A stretch of 64,000 nucleotides of DNA from Pisaster brevispinus (Eukaryota > Echinodermata > Asteroidea > Forcipulatida > Asteriidae). Location of the stretch: assembly GCA_023634235.1 (NCBI GenBank), contig JAMKCF010000051.1, forward strand, positions 496,001 to 560,000, read 5' to 3'. The position numbers and the translations under genes were made by a program. The notes beneath the pieces are model-generated. The model was not told the DNA's origin, did not search any database, and worked only from the letters and a program-made list of their open reading frames with translations. Each line of letters begins with the position of its first letter. Position 1 is the stretch's first letter. Positions 35,685 through 45,690 of the stretch are shown here, piece after piece.

Positions 35685-38600
35685 GGGTTAAAATGATCAG
35701 GCCAACACAGAAACCCAACTTTGTGCCATTCCAACAACTTTCTTAGAACCACCCCCAGCCCAACCACCAAATTAACTAAAAGTATATTAGTGTAAACAAT
35801 TTGAATTTATGTCAAAAATTGTTTCAGCTGGTATAAAAATTCACAAGTGGTGGTTTAACCACCCAAAGAAGTAATTGTAAAACATAAAAAATAAATGATT
35901 AATAAAAATAATAAACAAATTCAAAATTAATAGTTCCCAGATACTTGTTAAGTTTCCTACTTATTTCCAAGGACCAATATACTGCCTGTAAAATAAAAAC
36001 ATCATGAACTTTAAAATTGTTTTTGGTATAACTAATAACATTTAATGGTGTTTATAGCAAAGTAAAAACAGATTTTTTAAAAAGGCAACGCAATTAATTA
36101 ACGTATCCAAACCCTACACTTCAAAAAAAAGCAAAGAATTTACACTTTTTCAAATGTTTTTCTATTTCAATTATCCCGTTGCTTTAGTGACCATGTACCA
36201 CAACAAAATGTGTACCATTGAAGCAATAAACTTGTTGTCCTACCCAAGCACCCGCACCCTCCTCCCCCCTCCGAAAAAAAAGAACGAAAGAAAAAAAAAA
36301 GAATATAATTTTTTTTACAAATTTAAATGTCAGCAATGACAATGTTTTTAATTGATATTTTCATCTAATGAATGAATAATGACTATTTTTCTTCTGACGA
36401 TAAATGTTTTTAATGAGTGTAAGATCTAAAAGCATTGAGTGATGAGCTGGCTGAAAGTAGCCTTTATTGACAATTTAATATATCATCACTTTTTTGTCTT
36501 TACTACCAACAACTCTTTGAATGACAAAAGATGTTAAATTCTTAGAATAAATGCCATAAATGCCATTTAGTAGCAGCTAAAAACAAAGCAATACTAATTC
36601 TTACAGAAGTTTTAGTAATGGACAAAATAGTAGTTTTTAAATCACAGAATTTGTTACTGGTGTAAAAACGAAATTACTTAGTTTCTATTTGTTCAATAAA
36701 AACAATTAAAAAGTTCAACTGATCAAGTTCATTCTCATCCTAGAATGGACCAGTCCATGTGTCTCAGAGGGGGGTCAACCCTAGAGTTTTTTTTTTACCG
36801 GATTTTTTCAAACTACATTTTGGATGATTTGGTAAAAATAATTGGCCTTTTCGCTCGTCAGGGTAAAGTCAGGGGTGTTTCTTTGCCACTAAGTTAGCTA
36901 ACTAAAGGGGAAAATTTAATTACTGGGTAATGTAAGTACTCAAATCAGTCTGGGCAATAGCGGGGCATGTAAAGATGTCACTTAAAGAGGTAACAAATTT
37001 TAGGAAATGCACATCAATTTTTTTTAATATGCCATAGATGGTGTGGTAGGAATTGTTGACCCTTTTTAACAAAAGGGTTAAAATCAGATAATGGAATAAT
37101 AATAGTTAAAATTTTCATGCACCACATACAACAAATAACAAAAATATTCCATTGCAACAACATAGTTGCTGAGGTAACTTAGCCAACCACCCTTCCAACT
37201 TTTTGAAGGGGAAAAATGTTGAAACAGGCAGCAATTACAATGTTTTTTTTTCTTCTAATTGGCGCCAACTGAGCTACCTCAGAATGCTAAAAAAAATTCA
37301 CATTTTAGGATAAGGTTTTAAAGGAACTTAATTTCAAAGAGAGAATGACAGTTAAGTTAGTTTCTATTTAAAAACAACAAATAAACGACAAACAATTAAT
37401 TAGATAAATGATTTTTTGAAAACACCTATTGCAACAGAGTTTGTTACTGCATGTTTGATATTCCTCCTATTTCTGTCTTATTTCCAATTTTTACTTTTAA
37501 AAAAGTGGGTTTTTTCCATGGAAAATTCTGAGAAACTCTGATTAAGTACCCCAAAAGGTATATGAAAGCCTACGACATGTAGTCCTTGGTCAGCCCATGT
37601 ACTTGAGAATTTTCCCACTTTTTTCCAAGGACCAATAATAATGCCTGTTACTAGTTTACAAAACAACATGAACCTTAAAAATGTGCAATGTTTTTTTGCT
37701 ACTGATAACATTGACAGGCTGTGAATTAAAGCTTCACATATCGGTGTCAAAATTCTGACAGAAGTTTAAAAGGCAAAATGGCATTTCGAAACTGTCTGAA
37801 AAATTTACTATTAACAACAACAACACTTAATAGTTATAAAAAGTACTTTAATTTACACGTTTTCAAACAGCTCTCTCTCTCTCTGATTAGACATTGGTTT
37901 AAATGAGTATGCCCAATGAAAAGCCCAAATTTGTACCATTGCATCAATAATCTTGCTGGGCTATCTAAGCTCCCCTACCCCCTGAACATAAAAAAGCCAT
38001 TTAGAGAAACAGGCAGCAATGGTTTTCAAGTCGAATGAATTACTATTGACTATTTTAAAGATAGGTTTTTATTATTAAGATAAATGTTTGTAATGAGTGT
38101 AAAATCTAAAAGCATTGAGTAACGAGCTTGCTGAAATTACCTGTTTTTGACAAATTCAGAAATTCATACATTACTATCTGAAACTCTTAGATGTTCAATT
38201 ATTAGAATTAATGTCAAAAATAAATGCAACAAAAACAAAGCAAAACTAGTTCCTACAGTAGTTTCAGTAATAGACAAACTAGTTAATTTTTACTTCACAA
38301 AAATTGCAATGGAATGAAATGGTGGAATGTGTTACTGATGGAGAAAACAAAACTAATTTGTTTACAACTGATCAAATTTATGGCAAATTTAGTGGTGACG
38401 TGTCATGTGATGGTGGTCAATGCATTGTGGGAACTCAACATGGTTGCCATATACCTGGCAACCATCTTGGATTTTGTGTTTCAAGCCTGTATTTAGGGGT
38501 TAAAACTTTAACAAGAAATAATAGAAATGTTCAATCAGGACCCCATGTACAATGTTTAATGTCATCATGTAGATGTTGGTGAAATAATTATTTGTTTCAA

Positions 38601-38790
38601 GTTTGTAGTCAAAGTTTAAGAGACAATTGGTAGCTTGATTCTATTATGCACATAGAATAACTAACGAAGACAAAACCCTATTACTTAATAAAAACATGTA
38701 TTCTGCACTTTTTCAAAAAGTTCACTCTTTTCAATCAGACATTGGAATAAAAACAGTTAAAATGGTCAGGCCCAACAAAAAATTGTATTA
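35685..38790 (+). repeat. Decayed duplication, offset about 1.65-1.75 kb, with shorter internal copies
   Basis: Ordered matches link 35940 to 37600 (TTTCCAAGGACCAAT), 36190 to 37940 (TGTACCATTGxAxCAATAA), 36410 to 38090 (TAATGAGTGTAAxATCTAAA, then AGCATTGAGT) and 36600 to 38250 (AAACAAAGCAA, then CTACAGxAGTTT). A shorter module (GTTAAAATGxTCAGGCCxAAC, then CCATTxxAxCAAxxAxxTT) recurs near 35690, 36165, 37085, 37890 and 38745. There is no transposase frame or terminal repeat, so this is local duplication of an unknown repeat. Confidence 0.65.
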
Positions 38791-39419
38791 TAACACACCT
38801 CTTGCTAGTTCAGTGGTCTGGTTTGCTGAAACATGGTCAAATTGGGTTAGTGCATGAGATTTGCCCCTCCTTGAACTAGATGCGGGTGCACATATTTTGC
38901 GGGAAATAGTTCCCGAACGAGGCAATACACTTAAACTTTTTGACCTGATACAGCGCCCCTTCATGATGTGAACAGTGAACAACAATTAAAAAACAACAAC
39001 TGGGGAAACTAAAACATTCCTTGAAGTGTTGAAATGCTTATGATTTAATTGGTAATGAATTAATTGTTGACATTTCTTGGACCCTTGAGTCAACAGAAGT
39101 GAAGGACCTATTACCTTTGGCCTGCATTCTCAGGCAATAGATCCCTCTTTTAGTCACTCACAATCCCTGGGAGGGGGAGATAGATGTGCTCTAAAGGTAA
39201 AGCTTAGACAATTAGTCGCAGAAAGACATTCTGGAGAAGGGGCAAGGGGTATTGGTAAAGCAACAACCGGAACTGAGCCTAAATGGAATTTTCATTGCAT
39301 ATTACAGAACTTAGTTTAGACTAAATATGATAGCAAAGTTTGTCATTTTCAATTCCTATTTTACAACATTTGGTTTGCATTCCTGTCATCTAAATGAAAT
39401 GGTTAAAGTGTTCTTATAT
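38791..39419. other. Non-coding stretch
   Basis: I see nothing supported here. Confidence 0.5.
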
Positions 39420-40060
39420 TTAGTGATTTAAACAAGTGACTCATGACTTGGACTTGGACTCTACCCAATTGACTCAGGACTCAGACTCTGACTCGATCCA
39501 AGTAACTTGGTACTCAGACTCAAACCAAGTGGCTAGGAACTGGGACTCAAGTAACTTGGTACTCAGACTCAAACCAAGTGGCTAGGAACTGGGACTCAAG
39601 TAACTTGGTACTCGGACTCAAACCAAGTGGCTAGGAACTGGGACTCAAGTAACTTGGTACTCAGACTCAAACCAAGTGGCTAGGAACTGGGACTCAAGTA
39701 ACTTGGTACTCAGACTCAAACCAAGTGGCTAGGAACTGGGACTCAAGTAACTTGGTACTCAGACTCAAACCAAGTGGCTAGGAACTGGGACTCAAGTAAC
39801 TTGGTACTCAGACTCAAACCAAGTGGCTAGGAACTGGGACTCAAGTAACTTGGTACTCAGACTCAAACCAAGTGGCTAGGAACTCAGACTCAAGACTCGA
39901 CCCAATTGACTCATCAATCAGATTCGAGCTAAGTGGCTAGATCCAAGTGACTCAGGACATGGACTCGAACCAAGTGACTTGTGACTTAGACTCAGACTCA
40001 AACAAAGTGACTTGGAACTCGCACTCGACCCAATAGAATTGAAATACATTTCTCAGACTC
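39420..40060 (+). repeat. 49-bp minisatellite, eight near-identical units plus degenerate flanks
   Basis: Units start at 39500, 39549, 39598, 39647, 39696, 39745, 39794 and 39843, exactly 49 bp apart. The consensus includes AAGTAACTTGGTACTCAGAC and AACCAAGTGGCTAGGAACTG. Only one base varies in most units (A/G near 39614). Flanks at 39420-39499 and 39892-40060 hold decayed relatives built on GACTCxxACCAAGTGACT. The homogeneous core points to recent expansion from an older 22-27-bp subunit. Confidence 0.95.
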
Positions 40061-40884
40061 AAAGTCAACATTTGAACAAAAGTTGTTTCTGTTCAGGATC
40101 TTACTCAGTGAGGTACATGTATTGATATTCAATTAAACAACACTTAAATTCACCTTAAATCTAAATACTTTGGTTGGTGTTCAGTTTTATGCTTTGCATT
40201 ATGTTGTTTTCATGTGCTCACCAGCTACCTATAATCAATACATTGTTTGCGCATTCATGCATAAACATGGTATGAGCTTGCACTAGCTGTCCTTGCCAAA
40301 AACAGGAAAACAATTTGCATACAGAAAACAGCTAATTTGATAGTTCCTGAGCAACAAGCACAGTGCATACAGAACTTTTAAACATCAATATACTTGTTTA
40401 GGGGTCATTTAATTGCTAGTTCACAGAGCTGGTCTTTATTTCATATGTTAACACTCCCCATGTGACCAGTATTCAACAAATCGGAGTGCATAAACTCTCA
40501 CATTAGAAATTAATTAACATAAATTCAAAATTTGGGAAGGATATTTTGTATGAAAATGTTTTTGCAATTTCAAACAACTTTCACAATGCTATATAAAATA
40601 AAGCAACCAATATATTTACAGTGCACTCAGGTTTTCTACTATTTGTTCATTGCTAATGATGTTTATTGCCTCCCTTTTCATTTACAGCCATCTTCAGAGA
40701 CAGAAGCCTAACCAAGCACAGCTAATGTTCTCCATAATATGATGTCAACTATGGATATGAACAATCTATGTGAGGAGTGGTATACCATGTATGTACTGAG
40801 GCTTTGGGAAGTAATGAACTAGCTGGCCAGGCCAGTAAACTTGTATCATGGAACAGCTATCTTGTTTGTCTGTCGTTCAAATCA
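40061..40884. other. Non-coding stretch
   Basis: No gene is recognised. A strong acceptor-like site (CTAAT branch-like motif, then a pyrimidine tract ending in CAG at 40687) is followed by only seven codons before a stop. Confidence 0.45.
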
Positions 40885-41070
40885 TTTGGGTTTGAATAAA
40901 GAAAAATTGACTGGAGCGGGACTTGAACCAACGACCTCCGGATTAACGTACCGGCACTCTACCAACTGAGCTATCCAGCCCTATGATAGCAGTCTCCCTA
41001 TTAGTCAATATCTTTGTTCTGGAGTGCCAGTCAGAAGCCATTCAACCGTAAGCTGCCGTGTAGCCAGGGA
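40885..41070 (-). mobile_element. tRNA-derived SINE, best-preserved copy
   Basis: On the minus strand a leader of about 85 bp (AACAAAGATATTGACTAATA, GGGAGACTG) is followed by a 73-base tRNA-like block at 40909-40981. It has an acceptor-like GGGCTGG, a consensus A box TAGCTCAGTTGG (40962-40973), an anticodon arm CCGGTACGTTAATCCGG and a consensus B box GGTTCAAGTCC (40919-40929). A tail with AATTTTTCTTTATTCAAACCC follows. The block is close to a full tRNA, but the anticodon stem pairs imperfectly and a leader precedes it. With the same leader at 24.0 and 60.4 kb, this is a SINE, not a functional tRNA gene. Confidence 0.85.
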
Positions 41071-41239
41071 TCACACCCAAGTTTACGATACAACCTGGGA
41101 AGGGGTCAAATCAACGTAATCAAAACGAGGCTGGCAGGCAGAACAGATTGGTGCATTTTAGAGATAATTAGAATGTGTATTTATGATTGCTATTGCAGTC
41201 AGGGAACATGGTGGCAGCATGCTCTCTACAAACTCCTGG

Positions 41240-41350
41240 GACAGATTTGCAGCTTTTTCTGGGTCATGCTGACCTGATGTTGACTCTGATTCTGTGTAAG
41301 TTTGACCCATTTCTGGGTCATACTGACAGAACAGAAGTGGGCAGTTTAAG
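41240..41350 (+). repeat. Short repeat with paired GGGTCA and TGACCC motifs
   Basis: TCTGGGTCATGCTGACC and TTTCTGGGTCATACTGAC recur about 50 bp apart with a TGACTCTGATTCTGTGTAAG segment between. Related text lies at 48985-49075 and 51795-52115, so this is a dispersed family with half-site-like motifs. Its ends are unclear. Confidence 0.5.
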
Positions 41351-41629
41351 TGCATTTGCCAACAGAACAATTTATGAAGCATCTACATTGATGTTCTCTT
41401 GTTTTCAAAAAACATTTTATGTTACTGTCTGGCCATAATCTGGTAAGAATCAAAATAATTTTCTCAAATATAAAAGTCATTTTGTTTGAGAATCAAACAC
41501 AAGTTTCTTAAATATAGCAGCTATTTTGTTGGCCATAAGAAACTGCAAATGGAAATAAAGCCTTGGGTTTATTTTGTCAATATCCATCTGAAGCTAACTG
41601 TTTTAAGTTAACAATTTAAAGTTAGGTCA

Positions 41630-41949
41630 TTAGTCCGGTGGCTTACAGCAAATTTTTGGCAAAATTGTGACACGCTGGATTTAAGCACAACATTGTGTAC
41701 AGTTATTCCATACATCCCATAGAATCATTCTAGAGGGGGTGCCCTGTTTGGGTGACCTAGGTCAAGGTCAGGATGACGTCAAAGTTCATGTGGTATTATA
41801 ATACTGCGCATATCATTAGAACTTATAACAAATGACCATGCAGCTTCTAATTCAGACACTCATGCATAGCTATGTGGAAAACAAGTGTGCAAAATTTGGT
41901 GCTTTAATCTGGCGTGTCACAATTTTTCCATTTTAAGCCACCGGACTAA
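41630..41949 (+). mobile_element. MITE with TTAGTCCGGTGGCTTA termini, copy 1
   Basis: The ends are complementary over about 50 bp: GTCCGGTGGCTTA and later TTGTGACACGC, GGATT and AAGCAC on the left, all mirrored on the right. The element proper is flanked by TA, consistent with a Tc1/mariner-type TA target duplication. The interior includes CCCATAGAATCATTCTAGAG, then TGACCTAGGTCAAGGTCA, then TGACGTCA. An inverted, longer copy is at 63266-63690. There is no transposase frame. Confidence 0.85.
41766..41798 (+). promoter_or_regulatory. Cluster of nuclear-receptor half-sites plus CRE-like palindrome
   Basis: TGACCTAGGTCAAGGTCA combines abutting inverted half-sites (TGACCT/AGGTCA) and a direct repeat (AGGTCA/AGGTCA), followed within a few bases by TGACGTCA. 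The half-site cluster is conserved in the other MITE copy, but the CRE-like palindrome is not. Binding is inferred only. Confidence 0.35.
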
Positions 41950-42089
41950 ATGGGGGCCTGGAGTCCGGACTAGCTCTGACCAGGGACTTTTTAGAGTGTC
42001 CAATTGTGTGACAGCAGTGTCATAATTTCACAATGAAGTTACTTTCGTTAAAAGGATCAACTTCACAACTGCACCATGTTACGACCTTG

Positions 42090-42660
42090 ACGAGACCTCA
42101 TTCATAATTAAAGTCGTCATCATGTCGTCATCGTGCATCACGTGACATCACCTTAAAGGTGCACTTTTCAAAGATTTTTGTATTAACAGGAAAAAAGGGG
42201 GGATCAAACTGAACCTTTGCATGTATTCAAAAATTGGAATGTGTAACATCCAAAGTTTGAGGTTCTGTACTATTTACATCATCAAGTGTTACGTGACATC
42301 ACCAGGCAGTTGCGTAACTAATGTCATATTTTTTAAGTGGCACCATTTTTTCTAGGGGGCACTGTTGGCCAACCAATTATAGATTCCACTTGCACTGGAT
42401 CTTGATCTACGTAATGGGGAGTTTCAATGGGGGGGGGACCTGGGGGTCACTGACATCATGGGGGGGGGGGGGGCGCGTGTCTCCCTGCCCCCCCCCCCCC
42501 TCTTAGTTACGTTACTGCTTAAAGGTGCAGTTTTACAAGATCTATACATTCAAGCTGAAACCATTGCATGTGTTCATGCCAGGATGTGTTACAACCAAAA
42601 TTTGAGATTCAGAATAATGATGTCATCAAATGTCATGTGATGTCACCTTAAAGGTGCAGT
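42090..42660 (+). repeat. Tandem repeat, about 155 bp, with a CACCTTAAAGGTG core
   Basis: CACGTGACATCACCTTAAAG-like text recurs at about 42138, 42290 (split by an insertion) and 42630, followed by GTGCAxTTTT and AAGAT and a TGTATTxAAAxxTG-like middle. CACCTTAAAGGTG is nearly palindromic. The middle unit is interrupted by the hAT-like element at 42306-42517, so the array is older than that insertion. Confidence 0.7.
42306..42517 (-). mobile_element. hAT-like MITE nested in the 155-bp array
   Basis: Ends CAGTTGCGTAACTAA and TTAGTTACGTTACTG are complementary with a few mismatches. The interior carries G and C runs and matches the reverse complement of 52479-52692. Removing it restores the ACATCACC/TTAAAGGTG junction seen in neighbouring units, which supports insertion. 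The termini and the likely 8-bp duplication of the sister copy suggest the hAT superfamily. Confidence 0.75.
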
Positions 42661-44460
42661 GTTACATTAGTTCGCACAAACACACTGCTCCAGTTTTTTA
42701 GTTATTCTATAATGATTTATTTATTTTTATAGAATCTGATTAACTTTATAGTAATTTCCTAGTCTTTAATTATTTAAGTGTAATGGAATGCATTCAACCA
42801 TCAGTTTGCTGTATTTTAAGTATTTTAGTGACAACCTTTCATGTATGACAAATTGATGGATTTTTTTCTCTACATTAATTTACACTACTATTGTTGATTT
42901 TTTTGTATTTCTTAAATTTGTATTAAAAATATTTTTGCACTTTTATTTCTGTGTAACTTTCCAACCATGTGTAAATAAAAGATATCTCTTTTTGTTTTGG
43001 TGCAATCTCACTTTTGCCGGATTCATAAAAAAACCCACTAAATACACTATTTGTGAAAAAGTTTGTAAAAATTTGAAGATAATATTGTTTCACCTTTGGA
43101 TTAATATCAGTATGAATGTAATGTAATCAGTGATCTATCACATTGAGACTTATTCATTCAATTATTTGTATCTATTTGAATTGTTATTTTATTGATTATC
43201 ATTTCTGTACTTTGTGTTTAGGGGATCCATTGTATTTACCCTCAAATGGGGGCAAACCTATTGTTATGTCTTTGTTCAAGTAGTGTATGTTTTCTTATGA
43301 CATATTGGAATTTATTGGAATAAATTATTGAAAACCAAACCAATGCTTATTGATTTGTTTCATGTGTAAGACAGTTTTCCTCTAAATCTCCACCCATAAA
43401 AAAAAAAAAATTATTAAATGGATTATGGTATTAAAATTGTATCCATTTAATTTAATTTCTGACCAAATCACTATTGATAACAAATTTGTTTGGGTGCTGT
43501 GCAAAAAAATCCAAGTGCCCTCAACCTGTGTGAGTAAAACATGGAGGTGCATGCTTTGTATGCATTGTGTAGACCAACAAGCAACAGAACACTAAGTGGG
43601 CACCGTGCAATGCACCGGTGGAATGTACATGTGCACGTGCACGTGGTAGGACAGCCATGGGCTAGTGGTGGGAGTGCTGTAGTCTCAGCCTGAACATTCT
43701 TCGGTTGATATTCGAAGGGTCCAAATTTATTAATTTTGAAATCACCAACGTGGTCCTTACCTGATTATGTATTCATTGCATGGGTTTAAAATATCACTCG
43801 TCTACGAAATCATGAAGCAATGGAAAATTTTAGGTTGCCGCTGACCCCAAAATAAAAAGCCCCTCTTCGTTTGTAAATAGACTGGCTCCTTGTCACCATT
43901 TTCACACAGATAAGTGTATATTCTATGCATTTTCCCCATGATGACTTCAGGGTCCATACACTTTAAGCGCCCTCACACGGATTGGGCAAAGTTTTATGGC
44001 AAAACTGAGGTTTTTAACTCCAAATTTAAGAGGGTGGTTTAAATTTTTTTGTGAAAATTTTACATCCAATCATGAGTTTTAGTTGAAAAGGATTATAATA
44101 GTCCACTCAAATACTTTTTTGAGGAATAAATTACCTTACCCCTGTAACCCCCTCCACAAAATCCACAAATTTCTACACTAGGCCGAATCCACCAGTATTC
44201 CAACAGAGGCTTTTGAGGCGTTTAAAATACCCTTTCCCTCCACGAATATGCAAAAAGTTAAACATGGAATTTTATAATCAACCGCCTAAGAAACAAACTT
44301 CTAACAAGGAAATACACACACTCGAAAATTCCTAGCTTTCCGTACCCGAAGATTCATCCGTGCTACATCCCACAACCCAGCAGTGCCTCTTCTTCACGAC
44401 TATTGTGTGTAACTCCTGTGTTTATTAAACCAATACACTTAGAAAAAAAAGAAGAAAAAA
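42661..44460. other. AT-rich non-coding stretch
   Basis: No gene is recognised. An A run near 43399 and short G/C-rich text with alternating GTGCACGTGCACGTG near 43632 are the only simple features. Confidence 0.5.
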
Positions 44461-44565
44461 AAAACACTCACCCGAATCATTGAGTCTTTTGTTATTACCC
44501 ATTCATGCATGGATACAGTGTGTAACCCTACTTTTCTTTCTAACCGTCACGAAAAAAACCTAAAC

Positions 44566-44693
44566 CTTACCCTAACCCTAACCCTAACCCTAACCCTAAC
44601 CCTAACCCTAACCCTAACCCTAACCCTTACCCTAACCCTAACCCTAACCCTAACCCTAACCCTAACCCTAACCCTAACCCTAACCCTAACCCC
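44566..44693 (+). repeat. Interstitial telomeric block, about 21 CCCTAA hexamers
   Basis: Nearly pure CCCTAA on the plus strand with a single CCCTTA variant near 44626. TTAGGG telomeres are typical of deuterostomes and many other animals. The block sits inside the window with 44.5 kb of sequence on the side where a telomere end would be, so it is interstitial (or an assembly join). The open frame across it is the hexamer translated. Confidence 0.95.
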
Positions 44694-45690
44694 AAGCAAC
44701 CGACCAAAACACCATAATCTCTATCATAGAGTTTCTTTTACATTAATCTTTCCTCTAAACTGCAGAGTTTTATTTCTAACCCTAAACCTAACCCAAATAA
44801 CCCACCCAAAAACACCCTAATCCCTTTCAGAGTTTTATTTCGGAACTTCACCCTAACTCTAACCACAAATAACCCACCCCAAAACACCCTAATCCCTATC
44901 AGAGGTTTATTTCTAACCTTCACCCTAACCCTAACCCCAAACAACCCACCCCAAAACACTCTAATCCCTATCAAAGAGTTTATTTTACATGACTCTTTCC
45001 TTTGAACTGCAGAGTTTTATTTCTAACCCCAACCCTAACCCTAACCCCAAACAACCCACCCACAACACCCTAATCTCTATCATAGAGTTTATTTTACATG
45101 ACTCTTTCCTCTGAACTGCAGAGTTTTATTTCTAACCCTAACCCTAACCCTAACCCCAAACAACCCACCCAAAAGACCCTAATCTCTATCATAGAGTTGA
45201 TTTTACATTTAGTCTTTCCTCTGAACTGCAGTTTTATTTCTAACCCTAACCCTAACCCCAAACAACCGACCCAAAACACTCTAATCCCTATCAGAGTTTT
45301 ATTTCTAACCTTCACCCTAATCCTAACCCCAAACAACCTTAATCCCTATCATAGAGTTTCTTTTACATGACTCTTTCCTCTGAACTGCAGAGTTTTATTT
45401 CTAACCCTCACCCTAACCCCAAATAACCCACCCCAAAACACTCTAATCCCTTTCAGAGTTTTATTTCTAAACTTCACCCTTACCCTAACCCCAAACAACC
45501 GACCTAAAACACCGTAATCCCTATCAGAGTTTTATTTCTAACCTTCACCCTAATCCTAACCCCAAACAACCGACCTAAAATACCTTAATCCCTATCATAG
45601 AGTTTCTTTTACATTACTCTTTCCTCTGAACTGCAGAGTTTTATTTCTAACACTAACCCTTACCCCAAATAACCCACCCAAAACACCCTT
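44694..45690 (+). repeat. Telomere-derived satellite, 62-117-bp units
   Basis: About eleven units carry the anchor TTTTATTTCTAACC followed by one to four CCCTAA-like hexamers, then CCCCAAACAACCCACCC, then AACACCCTAATCCCTATCA. Longer units add a TAGAGTTTATTTTACATGAC segment, then TCTTTCCTCTGAACTGCAGA. Short and long units alternate irregularly. The hexamers inside units show that the satellite was assembled from or beside telomeric DNA. Confidence 0.9.

Noticed and set aside
40909..40981. Functional tRNA gene (possibly Asn-like anticodon)
   Set aside because: The anticodon stem pairs imperfectly, position 33 is not T, a leader precedes the block, and two further copies share that leader and the tail, so it is a SINE head.
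44566..44693. True chromosome end
   Set aside because: The CCCTAA strand orientation would place the terminus to the left, but 44.5 kb of ordinary sequence lies there.
44509..44820. 103-codon frame of TLTLTL repeats
   Set aside because: It is the direct translation of the CCCTAA telomeric block.
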